DNA of 64,000 bases, from contig JAGOPK010000001.1 of the NCBI GenBank assembly GCA_017992055.1, positions 310,001-374,000 on the forward strand. Direction: 5' to 3'. The position numbers and the translations under genes are program-made. Below are positions 1-9,237 of this stretch, one piece after another. The stretch's first letter is position 1, and every line of letters begins with the position of its first letter. Under the pieces are notes generated by a model that was not told the DNA's origin, did not search any database, and saw only the letters and a program-made list of their open reading frames with translations. Source of the stretch: Burkholderiaceae bacterium (GTDB lineage: Bacteria; Pseudomonadota; Gammaproteobacteria; Burkholderiales; Burkholderiaceae_C).

Positions 1-639
1 ACCGACCAGCACCATGGCGCAACCGCTGCTCTTGGCCGTGCGCGTGAGCTGGGCTGCGCACTCGCGCACCTGGGCCACGCTGCCGGGGGCGCTGGTGAGC
101 TGGTCGGAGTAAAGCGTCTGGATCGAGTCGATGACGCAGAAGGCCGGCTGCTCGCTGGCCAGCGCGGCCTGGATCTTCTCCAGCTGGATCTCGGCCAGCA
201 CGCGCAGCTGGCTGCCGGCCAGGCCCAGGCGGTGGGCGCGCAGCGCCACCTGGGCGCCGGATTCCTCGCCGGTGACGTACAGCACCTTGACCTGGGTCGA
301 CAGCGTCTCGGCCGCCTGCAGCAGCAGCGTGCTCTTGCCGATGCCGGGGTCGCCGCCGATCAGGGTCACGCCGCCCGGCACGATGCCGCCGCCCAGCACC
401 CGGTCCAGCTCGGCCTGGCCGGTGGGCGTGCGCTCGATCTCGGTGGCCTCGATCTCGGCCAGCGTGGCCACCGGCTGGGCCTTGGCCAGGCCCTGGTAGC
501 GGTGGCGGGCGCCGCCGCTGGCCTCGACCACGGTTTCTTCCAGCGTATTCCAGGCGCCGCAATGCGGGCACTTGCCCAGCCACTTGGGGCTCACGCCGCC
601 GCAGGCGGTGCAGCTGTACTGGGTCTTGTCCTTGGCCAT
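1..639 (-). CDS. radA: DNA repair protein RadA, N-terminal 213 codons (cut by window edge)
   Basis: RadA is a RecA-like, DnaB-type ATPase that drives branch migration of recombination intermediates. Read on the minus strand from ATG at 639, the protein opens with a four-cysteine zinc finger (C10, C13, C24, C27; CTAC and CPHC). The Walker A motif GGDPGIGKST follows near residue 102 and a Walker B-like strand ending VIDS further on. The KNRFG motif and the Lon-like C-terminal domain lie outside the window. It is divergent from the LysE gene across 49 bases. The family assignment is secure; only the C-terminus is unseen. Confidence 0.95.
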   Translation of the reverse strand, partial: MAKDKTQYSCTACGGVSPKWLGKCPHCGAWNTLEETVVEASGGARHRYQGLAKAQPVATLAEIEATEIERTPTGQAELDRVLGGGIVPGGVTLIGGDPGIGKSTLLLQAAETLSTQVKVLYVTGEESGAQVALRAHRLGLAGSQLRVLAEIQLEKIQAALASEQPAFCVIDSIQTLYSDQLTSAPGSVAQVRECAAQLTRTAKSSGCAMVLVG

Positions 640-688
640 CGTGGCATTGTCCATGGCCGGCCGGGGTGGCCATGCTCCAATACCGGGC

Positions 689-1321
689 ATGGAATGGCAT
701 GTGTGGACCACGTTTCTGATCGCGGCCATCGCGATCAGCCTGTCGCCGGGGCCCGGCGCCTTTGCCGCGATGAGCGCCGGCCTGGCCCATGGCCTGCGCC
801 GCGGCCAGCCCATCGCCTGGGGCCTGCTGGCCGGCGTGTGGACGCAGACCGCCGTGGTCGGTGCCGGCCTGGGCGCGCTGCTGGCCACCTCGGCCCTGGC
901 CTTCACGGTGGTCAAGTGGGTGGGCGCGGCCTATCTGGTGTGGCTGGGCGTGCAGCAGTGGCGGGCGCCGGCGCTGCCGTTGCAGCTGCCGGCCTCGGGC
1001 GATCCGGCCGCAACGCCGACCTGGCGCGCCCTGGTGCTGCGCGGCTGGGCGGTGAATGCGCTGAACCCCAAGGGCACGGTGTTCCTGCTGGCGGTGCTGC
1101 CGCAGTTCATCGACGCCGGCCGGCCGCTGGCGCCGCAGTACCTGGCCATCGGCGCCACCTTCGGCGTGGTCGAGATGCTGGTGATGAGCGGTTATGTGGC
1201 CCTGGCCGCGCGCCTGCTGCGCGGCCTGCGCTCGCCGCGCCAGCAGCGCTGGCTGAACCGCGGCTTCGGCGGCCTGTTCGTTGCCGCCGGTGCCGCGCTG
1301 GCGCTGTTCAAGCGGGCGTGA
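689..1321 (+). CDS. LysE/RhtB family amino-acid exporter
   Basis: A 210-residue inner-membrane protein with the LysE/RhtB signature near its start (AIAISLSPGPGAFAAMSAGL) and about six hydrophobic segments. The family exports amino acids or their derivatives; the substrate cannot be read from sequence. I chose ATG at 689 because it places the first membrane helix at the N-terminus; the open frame extends upstream without family likeness. A TCCAAT box ends 7 bases before this ATG and no Shine-Dalgarno is visible, so the transcript may be leaderless. The 3' end overlaps the convergent receiver gene by 14 bases. Confidence 0.88.
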   Translation: MEWHVWTTFLIAAIAISLSPGPGAFAAMSAGLAHGLRRGQPIAWGLLAGVWTQTAVVGAGLGALLATSALAFTVVKWVGAAYLVWLGVQQWRAPALPLQLPASGDPAATPTWRALVLRGWAVNALNPKGTVFLLAVLPQFIDAGRPLAPQYLAIGATFGVVEMLVMSGYVALAARLLRGLRSPRQQRWLNRGFGGLFVAAGAALALFKRA

Positions 1322-1721
1322 CCGGCTGCGCCTGCAGCAGCTGGCGCAGCGTCAGCACCATGTCCTTGACGCGGTAGGGCTTGAGCAGCAGGCGCCGGAT
1401 GTCCAGCGCCTTCAGGCGCACGGCCAGGCTGGCATCGCAGCGCACGGCGGTGACCGCCAGCGGCACCTGGGCGGCGCAGGCCAGGTGGTCGGCACGGATG
1501 TCGATCAGCAGGCGCAGCGCGTCGCCTTCGTCGTCCAGCGCCACCAGCAGCGCGTCCACGCGCTCGGTGCCGAGCAGGCGGCGCGCCAGGTCGACGCTGG
1601 CGGCCTCGTGCATGCGCGCCAGGCCCAGCTCGCGCACCACGCCGGCGACGGTGCGGCGCAGCAGGAAGTCGGGTTCGAGCACCAGCACCGACAGCGCCGG
1701 CTCGGGGCGTGCGGTGTTCAT
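1308..1721 (-). CDS. response-regulator receiver-like protein
   Basis: A 137-residue single-domain protein with a CheY-like layout: LVLEPDF near the N-terminus where the acidic pair sits, a Thr in LAVTAV and the conserved Lys in LLLKPY. At the usual phosphoacceptor position the strand reads DALLVALDDEGD, so the Asp is shifted or lost and this may be a pseudo-receiver. Its ATG overlaps the stop of the GAF gene (ATGA at 1718-1721), so the two are translationally coupled and probably form one signalling unit. There is no output domain. Partner kinase unknown. Confidence 0.72.
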   Translation of the reverse strand: MNTARPEPALSVLVLEPDFLLRRTVAGVVRELGLARMHEAASVDLARRLLGTERVDALLVALDDEGDALRLLIDIRADHLACAAQVPLAVTAVRCDASLAVRLKALDIRRLLLKPYRVKDMVLTLRQLLQAQPVTPA

Positions 1722-2218
1722 GCGGCCGCCGGCACGCCGGCCAGCAGTTCCTCGACCACCAGGTCGCGCAGCGCGCCCAGGATGGCCAGGTCGCAGTCGT
1801 CCAGCTGGCGTGGCCGGGTGTCGATCAGGCACAGCATGCCCACGCGGGAACCGTCGGGCAGCTGCAGCGGCGCGCCGGCGTAAAAGCGCATCGGCGGCGT
1901 GCCGGTGACCAGCGGGCTGTCGGCAAAGCGTGCATCGAGCCGGGCATCCTCGACCACGAAGACGCCGGCCTGCAGGATGGCATGGGCGCAGAACGAGGCG
2001 CGCCGCGGCGTCTCGCACTGCGGCAGGCCCAGGCGCGACTTGAACCACTGGCGGTCCGCGTCGACCAGGCTGATGGTCACCACCGGCATGTCGAACTCGG
2101 TGGCGGCAAAGGCCACGATGCGGTCGAAGCGCTGTTCGGGCGGGGTGTCGAGGATCAGCAGGGCGCGCAGCGCGGCCAGGCGCTGCTGCTCGTCGGCAGG
2201 CAGGGGAGCGGCGATCAT
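1718..2218 (-). CDS. GAF-domain protein
   Basis: A 166-residue protein that is essentially one GAF domain. It shows the typical N-terminal stretch (RLAALRALLILDTPPEQRFD), VTISLVDADRQWFKS, and the CAHAI and PLQLPDGSRVGMLCLID strands of the form that precedes GGDEF or kinase domains in larger proteins. GAF domains bind small ligands or sense redox state. No output domain is present, so it probably acts through the downstream overlapping receiver-like protein. It is the first gene of a two-gene unit. Ligand unknown. Confidence 0.82.
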   Translation of the reverse strand: MIAAPLPADEQQRLAALRALLILDTPPEQRFDRIVAFAATEFDMPVVTISLVDADRQWFKSRLGLPQCETPRRASFCAHAILQAGVFVVEDARLDARFADSPLVTGTPPMRFYAGAPLQLPDGSRVGMLCLIDTRPRQLDDCDLAILGALRDLVVEELLAGVPAAA

Positions 2219-2308
2219 GGGGGCGGGGTTGCCGCCTCGGAGCGGCGGCCTGCCCGGCTTATCGGCCTGCGCGACGCTTGACTGAAGTCAAGTCCGGGCC
2301 GGCGCCGG

Positions 2309-2788
2309 TCAGCCCTGGCGGGTGGCGCGCAGGCGCTGCTCCATCTCGCGGCGCAGCGCGCGCCGCACCTGGGCGGCATCAAAGCGGCGCTGCTCGTCGG
2401 GCGTGGCCGGCACGCGCGGCGGCACCGGCACCGAGCGGCCCTGGTCGTCCACCGCCACCATGGTGAAGAAGCAGCTGTTGGCATGGCGCACGACCTGGCT
2501 GCGGATGTTCTCGGCCACCACCTTGATGCCGACCTCCATCGACGAGCTGCCGGTGGCATTGACGCTGGCCAGGAAGCTGACCAGCTCGCCCACGTGGATG
2601 GGCTGGCGGAACATCACCTGGTCGACGCTGAGCGTGACCACATAGCGCTGGGCATAGCGGCTGGCGCAGGCATAGGCCACCTGGTCGAGCAGCTTGAGGA
2701 TGGTGCCGCCATGCACATTGCCGCTGAAGTTGGCCATGTCCGGCGTCATCAGCACGGTCATGGTCAGCTGGTGGGGAGGCAGGTCCAT
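2309..2788 (-). CDS. acyl-CoA thioesterase, hotdog fold
   Basis: A 159-residue hotdog-fold protein of the YciA/BACH type that hydrolyses acyl-CoA thioesters in the cytoplasm. The active-site segment is NFSGNVHGGTILKLLDQVA, with the family Asn/His and Asp, followed by the VTLSVDQVMF and FFTMVAVDDQG strands. The Arg-rich C-terminal tail is common in proteobacterial members. It lies 14 bases downstream of alr on the same strand and is likely co-transcribed with it. Chain-length preference cannot be inferred. Confidence 0.88.
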   Translation of the reverse strand: MDLPPHQLTMTVLMTPDMANFSGNVHGGTILKLLDQVAYACASRYAQRYVVTLSVDQVMFRQPIHVGELVSFLASVNATGSSSMEVGIKVVAENIRSQVVRHANSCFFTMVAVDDQGRSVPVPPRVPATPDEQRRFDAAQVRRALRREMEQRLRATRQG

Positions 2789-2802
2789 GGGGGTGCTCGG
2801 TG

Positions 2803-3918
2803 TCAGTCGTCGTGCACCGACACAGGCACGCGCCGTGCCAGCGCGCACATCAGCTCGTAGCCGAGGGTGCCGGCGGCATGGGCCACCTCGTCGATGGCCA
2901 GCACCGCGCCCTGGCTGGAACGGCCCCAGAGCACGACCTCGCTGCCCAGCTGGGCCGCCGGCACCGGGCTCAGGTCGACCGCCAGCATGTCCATCGACAC
3001 CCGGCCCACGGTGCTGCAGCGCACGCCGTCCACCAGCACCGGCGTGCCGGTGGGGCACAGCCGCGGGTAGCCGTCGGCATAGCCGCAGGCGACGATGCCG
3101 ATGCGCTGGGCCACCGGCGCGGTGTAGCGGCTGCCATAGCCCACGCTGTCGCCGGGCTGCAGCTGCTGCAGGCCGATCAGGCGCGAGCGCAGCGTCATCG
3201 TCGGCTGCAGGTCCCAGTCGGCGATGTGGTGCTCGGGATGGTCCGGCGCGCTGCCATAACAAAGGATGCCGGCGCGCACCCAGTCGTTGCGCAGCGCCGG
3301 CCGGCCGGCGGCCTCGGGCCCCAGGTGGCGCAGGATGGCGGCGCTGTTGGCCAGGCTGCGCTCGCCGGGCAGGTCGTGCGTGGCGGCCTCGAAGGCGGCC
3401 AGCTGGTGGGCGATGCCGCGCGGGCCATCGGCATCGCTGAAGTGCGTCATCAGCGAGATCTCGTCGACCTGGGGCAGAGCGTTCAGCCGCGCCCAGGCGC
3501 CGCGCAAGGCGGTGGCCGTGAAGCCCAGGCGGTTCATGCCGCTGTTCATCTTCAGGAATACGCGCTGCGGCTGCTGCGTCTTGTGCGCCGCCAGCCAGTC
3601 GATCTGCTGCTCGCAGTGCACCGCATGCCACAGGTTCAGCCGCGAGCACAGCTCCAGGTCGCGGGCCTCGAAGCAGCCCTCCAGCAGCAGGATCGGGCCG
3701 CGCCAGTCCAGGTCGCGCAGGCGCTGAGCCTCGGCCAGGTCGAGCAGGGCAAAGCCGTCGGCGCCGCGCAGCGCATCGAACACGCGCTCGATGCCGTGGC
3801 CGTAGGCATCGGCCTTGACCACCGCCCAGAGCCGCGCATCGGGCGCCTGCCGGCGTGCGCGCTCCAGGTTGTGGCGCAGGGCCGGGGCATGGATCAGCGC
3901 TTCGATCGGGCGGGGCAC
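2803..3918 (-). CDS. alr: alanine racemase
   Basis: PLP enzyme that interconverts L- and D-alanine for peptidoglycan. The protein is 371 residues, normal for the family. The PLP lysine is K35 in [11 protein letters not shown] and the second catalytic base is Y261 in [18 protein letters not shown] and VSMDML are further family motifs. Translation starts at GTG (3918), and no in-frame ATG fits better. It is divergent from lplT across 162 bases, an arrangement I know from other Burkholderiales. It may equally be called dadX, but no dadA is nearby. Confidence 0.95.
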   Translation of the reverse strand: MPRPIEALIHAPALRHNLERARRQAPDARLWAVVKADAYGHGIERVFDALRGADGFALLDLAEAQRLRDLDWRGPILLLEGCFEARDLELCSRLNLWHAVHCEQQIDWLAAHKTQQPQRVFLKMNSGMNRLGFTATALRGAWARLNALPQVDEISLMTHFSDADGPRGIAHQLAAFEAATHDLPGERSLANSAAILRHLGPEAAGRPALRNDWVRAGILCYGSAPDHPEHHIADWDLQPTMTLRSRLIGLQQLQPGDSVGYGSRYTAPVAQRIGIVACGYADGYPRLCPTGTPVLVDGVRCSTVGRVSMDMLAVDLSPVPAAQLGSEVVLWGRSSQGAVLAIDEVAHAAGTLGYELMCALARRVPVSVHDD

Positions 3919-3994
3919 GGCAGCAGCTCACACAGGCGGGTGGGCCGTGGATTCTGCCAGCCACCGCCATGCCGGCTGCGCAAGGGTCGCGTGC

Positions 3995-4000
3995 TATAAC
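3995..4000 (+). promoter_or_regulatory. putative -10 box upstream of lplT
   Basis: TATAAC lies 80 bases before the lplT start in the alr/lplT divergent region. It is close to the sigma-70 -10 consensus and is one of the few AT-rich hexamers here. I see no good -35 box at normal spacing. Confidence 0.4.
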
Positions 4001-4080
4001 CCCCGGCCCGGCAAGCACGGCGACGCGACACAAGACCGAAACTGAGATCAGATGGAGTTGGGGCAGGCCCCGGCCGGCGG

Positions 4081-5358
4081 ATGAAAAAAGGCTTCTACAC
4101 CATCATGTCGGCGCAGTTCTTCAGCTCGCTGGCTGATAACGCGCTGCTGGTCGCTGCGATCGAGCTGCTGCGCCAATCGCAGGCGCCGGCCTGGCAGGTG
4201 CCGGCGCTGACGCCGATGTTCGCGCTGTTCTATGTGCTGCTGGCGCCCTTTGTCGGCGCCTTTGCCGACGCCGTGCCCAAGGGCCGGGTGATGTTCGTCA
4301 GCAACTGGATCAAGGTCGCCGGCTGCCTGATGATGCTGTTCGGCGGCCATCCGCTGATGGCCTATGCGGTGGTGGGCCTGGGCGCGGCGGCGTACTCGCC
4401 GGCCAAGTACGGCATCCTCACCGAGCTGCTGCCGCCGTCGCAACTGGTCAAGGCCAATGGCTGGATCGAGGGCCTGACCATCGCCTCCATCATCCTGGGC
4501 ATCCTGCTGGGCGGCCAGCTGGTCGGGCCCAAGCTGTCGCCCTGGCTGCTGGGCCTGGACATGCCGGTGCTCAACACCGGCATCGACACCGCGCCCGAGG
4601 TGGCCATCGCCTGCATGGTCGGCGTCTACATCGTTGCCGCCATCTTCAACCTCTACATCCCGCGCACCGAGGCACCGCTGCAGCCGCTGTCGGCCAGCCC
4701 GCTGGTGCTGCTGCGCGACTTCACCGACTGCAATGCCCGGCTGTGGCGCGACAAGCTGGGCCAGATCTCGCTGGCCACGACCACGGTGTTCTGGGGCTTC
4801 GGCGGCAACCTGCGCATCATCGTCTTCCCCTGGGCCGCGGCGGCGCTGGGCTACAGCACCACCCAGGCCTCCAGCCTGGCCGGCGTGGTGTCGGTGGGCG
4901 TGGCCGTCGGTGCGGTGGTGGCCTCGATGCGCATGCGCCTGGACAAGGCCACCGGCGTGATCCCGCTGGGCATCGCCATGGGCCTGCTGGTGATCGGCCT
5001 GAACGCCATCCGCGACGTCTGGGTGGCCGTGCCCTTTCTGCTGCTGCTGGGCGCCGCCGGCGGCTACCTGGTGGTGCCGATGAATGCGCTGCTGCAGCAC
5101 CGCGGCCACAACCTGATGGGCGCCGGCCGCTCGATCGCGGTGCAGAACTTCAACGAGCAGGCCTGCATCCTGGGCCTGGGCGCCTTCTACACCGGCATGA
5201 CCAAGCTGGGCCTGTCGGCCTTCACGGCGATTACCGTGTTCGGCCTGGTGGTGGCCGGCGTGATGGAGCTGATCCGCCGCTGGCACTGCCGCAACCTGGT
5301 CAACGACCGCGACGAGGTCGAGCGCCTGCTGGCCATCGCGCGCAGCGACAAGCACTGA
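4081..5358 (+). CDS. lplT: lysophospholipid transporter LplT
   Basis: A 425-residue major-facilitator protein with about 12 membrane segments. It opens with the LplT-typical FYTIMSAQFFSSLADNALL and carries AAYSPAKYGILTELLPPSQL and LVKANGWIEG. LplT flips lysophospholipids across the inner membrane for re-acylation, in many bacteria by a partner Aas acyltransferase, which is not in the window. The start codon is followed by MKKGFYT as in other members. The next gene starts on the stop codon (TGATG), so the two are coupled. Confidence 0.92.
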   Translation: MKKGFYTIMSAQFFSSLADNALLVAAIELLRQSQAPAWQVPALTPMFALFYVLLAPFVGAFADAVPKGRVMFVSNWIKVAGCLMMLFGGHPLMAYAVVGLGAAAYSPAKYGILTELLPPSQLVKANGWIEGLTIASIILGILLGGQLVGPKLSPWLLGLDMPVLNTGIDTAPEVAIACMVGVYIVAAIFNLYIPRTEAPLQPLSASPLVLLRDFTDCNARLWRDKLGQISLATTTVFWGFGGNLRIIVFPWAAAALGYSTTQASSLAGVVSVGVAVGAVVASMRMRLDKATGVIPLGIAMGLLVIGLNAIRDVWVAVPFLLLLGAAGGYLVVPMNALLQHRGHNLMGAGRSIAVQNFNEQACILGLGAFYTGMTKLGLSAFTAITVFGLVVAGVMELIRRWHCRNLVNDRDEVERLLAIARSDKH

Positions 5359-6248
5359 TGGCCGGCGCCGCTGCGGCCGCCGCGCCCGGGCTGGCCGCGC
5401 TGGCCCTGGTGTTCAATGCCTTCACCTGGGGCGTCAGCTGGTGGCCGTTCCGCCAGATGCAGGGCCTGGGCCTGCATCCGCTGTGGCTGACCACCATCAC
5501 CTTCGTCGCCGCCACCGCCTTGCTGGTGCTGCGCCACCGCGGCGCCTGGACCGAGCTGCGCCGCACGCCGGTGCTGTGGGTGCTGGTGGCCGCCGCCGGC
5601 ACCACCAATGCCTGCTTCAACTGGGCGGTGAGCATCGGCGACGTGGTGCGCGTGGTGCTGCTGTTCTACCTGATGCCGCTGTGGACCGTGCTGCTGTCGC
5701 GCCTGCTGCTGGGCGAGCGCATCAGCGCCACCGGCGGCCTGCGCGTGGCCCTGGCCCTGGCCGGTGCGGCGGTGGTGCTGTGGCCGGCCGATGCGGCGGG
5801 CCTGGGCGGAGCGTCCCTGGGCCTGCCCGATGCGCTGGCCCTGGTTGGCGGCTTCAGCTTTGCGCTGAACAATGTGATGCTGCGCCGCGAGGCCCACCGC
5901 AGCGCCCCGGCGCGCGCGCTGGCCATGTTTGGCGGCGGCGCCCTGGTGGCCCTGCTGCTGGCCGCCGGCCTGACGCGGGCCGGCCTGGCCACGCTGCCCC
6001 CGCCACCGGCGCTGTCCTGGCTGGCCGGCGCGGCGCTGATGACGCTGTGGTTCCTGGCCGCCAACCTGGCGCTGCAGTACGGCGCCGCCCGCCTGCCGGC
6101 CAACACCACCTCGGTGATCATGCTCAGCGAGGTGGTGTTTGCCAGCCTGTCGGCCCTGGCCCTGGGCGCCGGCGTGCTGGACGGCCGCGTCGGCCTGGGC
6201 GCGCTGCTGATCGTGGGCGCGGCGCTGCTGGCGGCGCGGCGCGGCTGA
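5358..6248 (+). CDS. EamA-family (DMT) transporter
   Basis: A 296-residue membrane protein with ten predicted helices arranged as two EamA repeats. Motifs include FNAFTWGVSWWPFRQM in helix 1 and LPANTTSVIMLSEVVFASLSA near the end of repeat 2. Members of the drug/metabolite transporter superfamily mostly export metabolites or amino acids. Its ATG shares a base with the lplT stop codon. The substrate is unknown. Confidence 0.88.
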   Translation: MAGAAAAAAPGLAALALVFNAFTWGVSWWPFRQMQGLGLHPLWLTTITFVAATALLVLRHRGAWTELRRTPVLWVLVAAAGTTNACFNWAVSIGDVVRVVLLFYLMPLWTVLLSRLLLGERISATGGLRVALALAGAAVVLWPADAAGLGGASLGLPDALALVGGFSFALNNVMLRREAHRSAPARALAMFGGGALVALLLAAGLTRAGLATLPPPPALSWLAGAALMTLWFLAANLALQYGAARLPANTTSVIMLSEVVFASLSALALGAGVLDGRVGLGALLIVGAALLAARRG

Positions 6249-6254
6249 GGTGGG

Positions 6255-7331
6255 TCAGGCCGCCGGCTGCGGCCCGTCCGGGCTGCCGCCCAGGCCCAGC
6301 GGCACGGCGCTGACGAAGCCCAGGCCCTGCAGCACCGCGTCCAGCGCCTGCCGGTCCAGCGGCTTGCCGAGAAAGGCCTCGGCCCCGGCCAGCGTGCCAC
6401 GCACCCGGTCGACCGCGCCATGCTGCACCGACACCAGCACCACCGCCGGCGCCTCGCCGCCGGGGTGCAGGCCGTGGTGGCGGATGCGGTGACACAGGTC
6501 CAGGCCGTCCAGCGGGCTGTCCGGGCCCAGGTCCACGTCCATGAACACGATGCCGTAGGCCTGGCGCGCCAGCAGGTCCTGGGCGCGGTCGCTGTCGCGC
6601 GCGCAGTCGCAGGCCAGGCCATAGGGCGCCAGCACGCGGCGCAGGAAGTGCAGCGCCACCTCGCTGTCGTCGACCAGCAGGGCGCGGGGCGGCAGGCGCG
6701 GGCGCAGCGCCTCCAGCCGGCGGCGGCGGCGCTCCTCGATGGCCGCGCGGTCGCGCGCCAGCCGCGCCAGCGCGGCGCGTTCGCGCTGCTGCTCGCGGTC
6801 TTGCCGGGTCTCGGCAAGGGGCGGGCGGTCGTAGTCGCGGCGGCCTCCCAGGGCCAGGGCCTCGATGGTGCCGACGCTGCCGATGGTGCGCAGCGCCCCC
6901 GGCAGCGTGCGCTCGCCCAGCGGCGTCAGCGGCGCCGGCGCGGTGGGCGGGCCGTCGTGGAACAGGTCGCGGAAGACGTCGGGCTGGGTCGGCAGCTGGC
7001 TGTCGGGCGGCGGCTCGGCCGAGCGCCGCAGCTGCAGGCTGTCGAGCTGGCGCAGCACGCGCGCCGGGTCGATGGGCCGCATCATCCAGCCGGCGCCGGC
7101 ACCCGGGGTCTGGGCGCCGACGAAGACGGCATCGTCCACGCGGTCGATGCGCTGCAGCAGGGCCAGCACGCCGGGCTGGTCGGCATCGGCAATGATCAGG
7201 TCGGCATCGTCGATGGCCAGCACATGGCGGTAGCTGCGCTCGCGGCGCCAGGCCCGCTCCAGCTGCGAGGCCAGGGCGCTGCGCTCGAAATCGCTGAAAC
7301 CAAGGATGGCGATGCGGACCGGGGCGGTCAT
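6255..7331 (-). CDS. two-domain response regulator (degenerate plus canonical receiver)
   Basis: A 358-residue protein. The C-terminal receiver (about residues 215-335) has all expected residues: D221/D222 in LLVDDSE, phosphoacceptor D265 in IVFMDVDL, S301 and K323 in GKPL. The first 100 residues also look like a receiver (ILGFSD, DLIIADAD, then RPID in place of KP) but degenerate. Between them lies an Arg/Glu-rich, probably coiled linker (about 165-210). There is no DNA-binding or enzymatic output domain. It converges on the EamA gene with a 6-base gap. Partner kinase unknown. Confidence 0.78.
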   Translation of the reverse strand: MTAPVRIAILGFSDFERSALASQLERAWRRERSYRHVLAIDDADLIIADADQPGVLALLQRIDRVDDAVFVGAQTPGAGAGWMMRPIDPARVLRQLDSLQLRRSAEPPPDSQLPTQPDVFRDLFHDGPPTAPAPLTPLGERTLPGALRTIGSVGTIEALALGGRRDYDRPPLAETRQDREQQRERAALARLARDRAAIEERRRRRLEALRPRLPPRALLVDDSEVALHFLRRVLAPYGLACDCARDSDRAQDLLARQAYGIVFMDVDLGPDSPLDGLDLCHRIRHHGLHPGGEAPAVVLVSVQHGAVDRVRGTLAGAEAFLGKPLDRQALDAVLQGLGFVSAVPLGLGGSPDGPQPAA

Positions 7332-7484
7332 GGCGGCTGGCGGGAGGGGCCGGTGAGGTGGGCCGGGGCTGCGGGGGTGAGTGCTGGCTTGCAGCCATCG
7401 TGAGCGGCCTCCGCTGGAGCGTCAACCGGCGGCGCGAGCCGATCTAGGGATAGGATGGCCCACCCATTCCTGCATTCCACCGCC

Positions 7485-7979
7485 ATGCCGCACACGATCG
7501 CCGACTTCCAGGCCCAGGACATCACCGGCCAGACCCGCCAGCTGTCCGATCTGGCCGGCCAGGTGGTGCTGGTGGTCAACACCGCCAGCGCCTGCGGCTT
7601 CACGCCGCAGTTCGCCGGCCTGGAGCAGCTGTGGCAGAGCTACAAGGACCGTGGCCTGGCCATCATCGGCTTTCCCAGCAACGAGTTCGGCGGCCAGGAC
7701 CCGGGCAGCAACGACCAGATCGCCTCGTTCTGCCAGCTCAACTACGGCGTCAGCTTCCCGATGATGGCCAAGACCGAGGTCAATGGCGCGGGCGCCCATC
7801 CGCTGTTCCAGTGGCTGAAGTCCGAGGCCCCGGGCCTGCTGGGCACCCAGGCCATCAAGTGGAACTTCACCAAGTTCCTGGTCGGCCGCGACGGCCGCGT
7901 CATCAAGCGCTATGCGCCGCAGGACAAGCCGGCCGACCTGGCGGCCGACATTGAAAAGGCCCTGGCCCAGCCGGCCTGA
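7485..7979 (+). CDS. glutathione peroxidase family, thioredoxin-type 2-Cys peroxidase
   Basis: A 164-residue peroxidase that reduces hydroperoxides. Catalytic residues are C37 (NTASACGFTPQ), Q71 (SNEFGGQDPG) and the Trp of KWNFTKF. C83 in FCQLNYGVSFP sits at the spacing of the resolving cysteine in yeast Gpx3, so thioredoxin rather than glutathione is the likely reductant. An in-frame ATG at 7455 is possible, but it lies in a TAGGAT box that looks like a -10 element, and family alignment starts at 7485. The aminotransferase follows after 18 bases. Confidence 0.9.
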   Translation: MPHTIADFQAQDITGQTRQLSDLAGQVVLVVNTASACGFTPQFAGLEQLWQSYKDRGLAIIGFPSNEFGGQDPGSNDQIASFCQLNYGVSFPMMAKTEVNGAGAHPLFQWLKSEAPGLLGTQAIKWNFTKFLVGRDGRVIKRYAPQDKPADLAADIEKALAQPA

Positions 7980-7997
7980 AACCCTCCCGAGAGCCCC

Positions 7998-9194
7998 ATG
8001 TTCGAGCACATCACGCCCTATGCCGGCGATCCCATCTTCGCCGTCGTCCATGCCTTCATGGCCGATGCCCGGCCGCACAAGGTCAACCTGTCGATCGGCA
8101 TCTATTTCGACGAGGACGGCCAGCTGCCGGTGCTGCCCAGCGTGCAGCAGGCCGAGGCGCGCATCCTGGCCGAGGGCGGCCCCAAGCCCTATCTGCCGAT
8201 GGAAGGCGATGCGCGCTGCCGCGCCGAGGTGGCCAAGCTGCTGCTGGGTGATGGCCATCCGGCGATTGCCGCCGGCCGCGTGGCGACGATCCAGACCGTG
8301 GGCTCGTCGGGCGGGCTGAAGGTCGGCGCCGACTTCCTGAAGGCCTGGCTGCCCGGCGCCCAGGTCTGGGTCAGCGACCCGACCTGGGACAACCACCGCG
8401 CCATGTTCGAGGGCAGCGGCTTCCAGGTGAACAGCTACCCGTACTACGATGCCGCCAGCGGCAGCCTGCGCTTCGACGACATGCTGGCCACGCTGCGCGG
8501 CCTGCCGGCGCGCAGCATCGTGCTGCTGCATGCCTGCTGCCACAACCCCACCGGCGTGGACCTGACGGCCGCGCAATGGGATGCGCTGATCCCGGTGCTG
8601 CGCGAGCGCGAGCTGCTGCCCTATCTGGACCTGGCCTACCAGGGCTATGGCGACGGCATCGCCGAGGACGCCTATGCCGTGCGGGCGCTGGCCGATGCCG
8701 GGCTGACGTTTTTCATCGCCAACAGCTTCTCCAAGAGCATGAGCGTCTACGGCGAGCGCTGCGGCGCGCTCAGCGCCGTCTGCGCCAGCGCTGGCGAGGC
8801 CCAGCTGGTGCTGGGCCAGCTGGCCGCCACCGTGCGCCGCATCTATTCCAGCCCGGCCATCCATGCCGGCAAGCTGGTGGCCAAGGTGCTGGGCGAGCCC
8901 GACCTGCGTGCGCTGTGGGAGGCCGAGGTGGCGCAGATGCGCAGCCGCATCGCCGCCATGCGGCGCGCGCTGCACGACGCGCTGGCACCGCAGGTGGCGG
9001 GCCGCGACGTGGGCTATCTGCTCAGCCAGCGTGGCATGTTCAGCTACACCGGCCTGTCGCCCGAGCAGGTGCAGTGCCTGCGCGACGAGCATGCGGTGTA
9101 CCTGATCCGCTCGGGCCGCATGTGCGTGGCCGGCCTGAGCCGGGCCAATGTGGGCCGCGTCGCCGATGCGATGGCGGCGGTGATGCGCGGCTGA
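7998..9194 (+). CDS. aromatic/aspartate amino-acid aminotransferase
   Basis: A 398-residue class I, fold-type I PLP enzyme of the TyrB/AspC group that moves amino groups between aspartate or aromatic amino acids and 2-oxoacids. The Schiff-base lysine is K246 in NSFSKSMSVYGER. HACCHNPTGVDLT, LDLAYQGYGDG and the substrate-carboxylate Arg in VAGLSRANV are all present. Length is normal. The motifs favour TyrB-like over AspC-like, but substrate preference cannot be fixed. Probably co-transcribed with the upstream peroxidase. Confidence 0.9.
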   Translation: MFEHITPYAGDPIFAVVHAFMADARPHKVNLSIGIYFDEDGQLPVLPSVQQAEARILAEGGPKPYLPMEGDARCRAEVAKLLLGDGHPAIAAGRVATIQTVGSSGGLKVGADFLKAWLPGAQVWVSDPTWDNHRAMFEGSGFQVNSYPYYDAASGSLRFDDMLATLRGLPARSIVLLHACCHNPTGVDLTAAQWDALIPVLRERELLPYLDLAYQGYGDGIAEDAYAVRALADAGLTFFIANSFSKSMSVYGERCGALSAVCASAGEAQLVLGQLAATVRRIYSSPAIHAGKLVAKVLGEPDLRALWEAEVAQMRSRIAAMRRALHDALAPQVAGRDVGYLLSQRGMFSYTGLSPEQVQCLRDEHAVYLIRSGRMCVAGLSRANVGRVADAMAAVMRG

Positions 9195-9237
9195 GCCGCA
9201 TCCGCGGCCACGCGGTCCGCGTACAGATCGGCGGCGG

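Noticed and set aside
4048-5355. A 435-codon minus-strand frame opposite lplT
   Set aside because: It is a shadow of a clear LplT gene; its translation is His/Gln-rich and lacks motifs.
7455-7979. Upstream start at 7455 for the peroxidase
   Set aside because: The extra ten residues have no family counterpart, and the ATG lies inside a TAGGAT box that looks like a promoter element.
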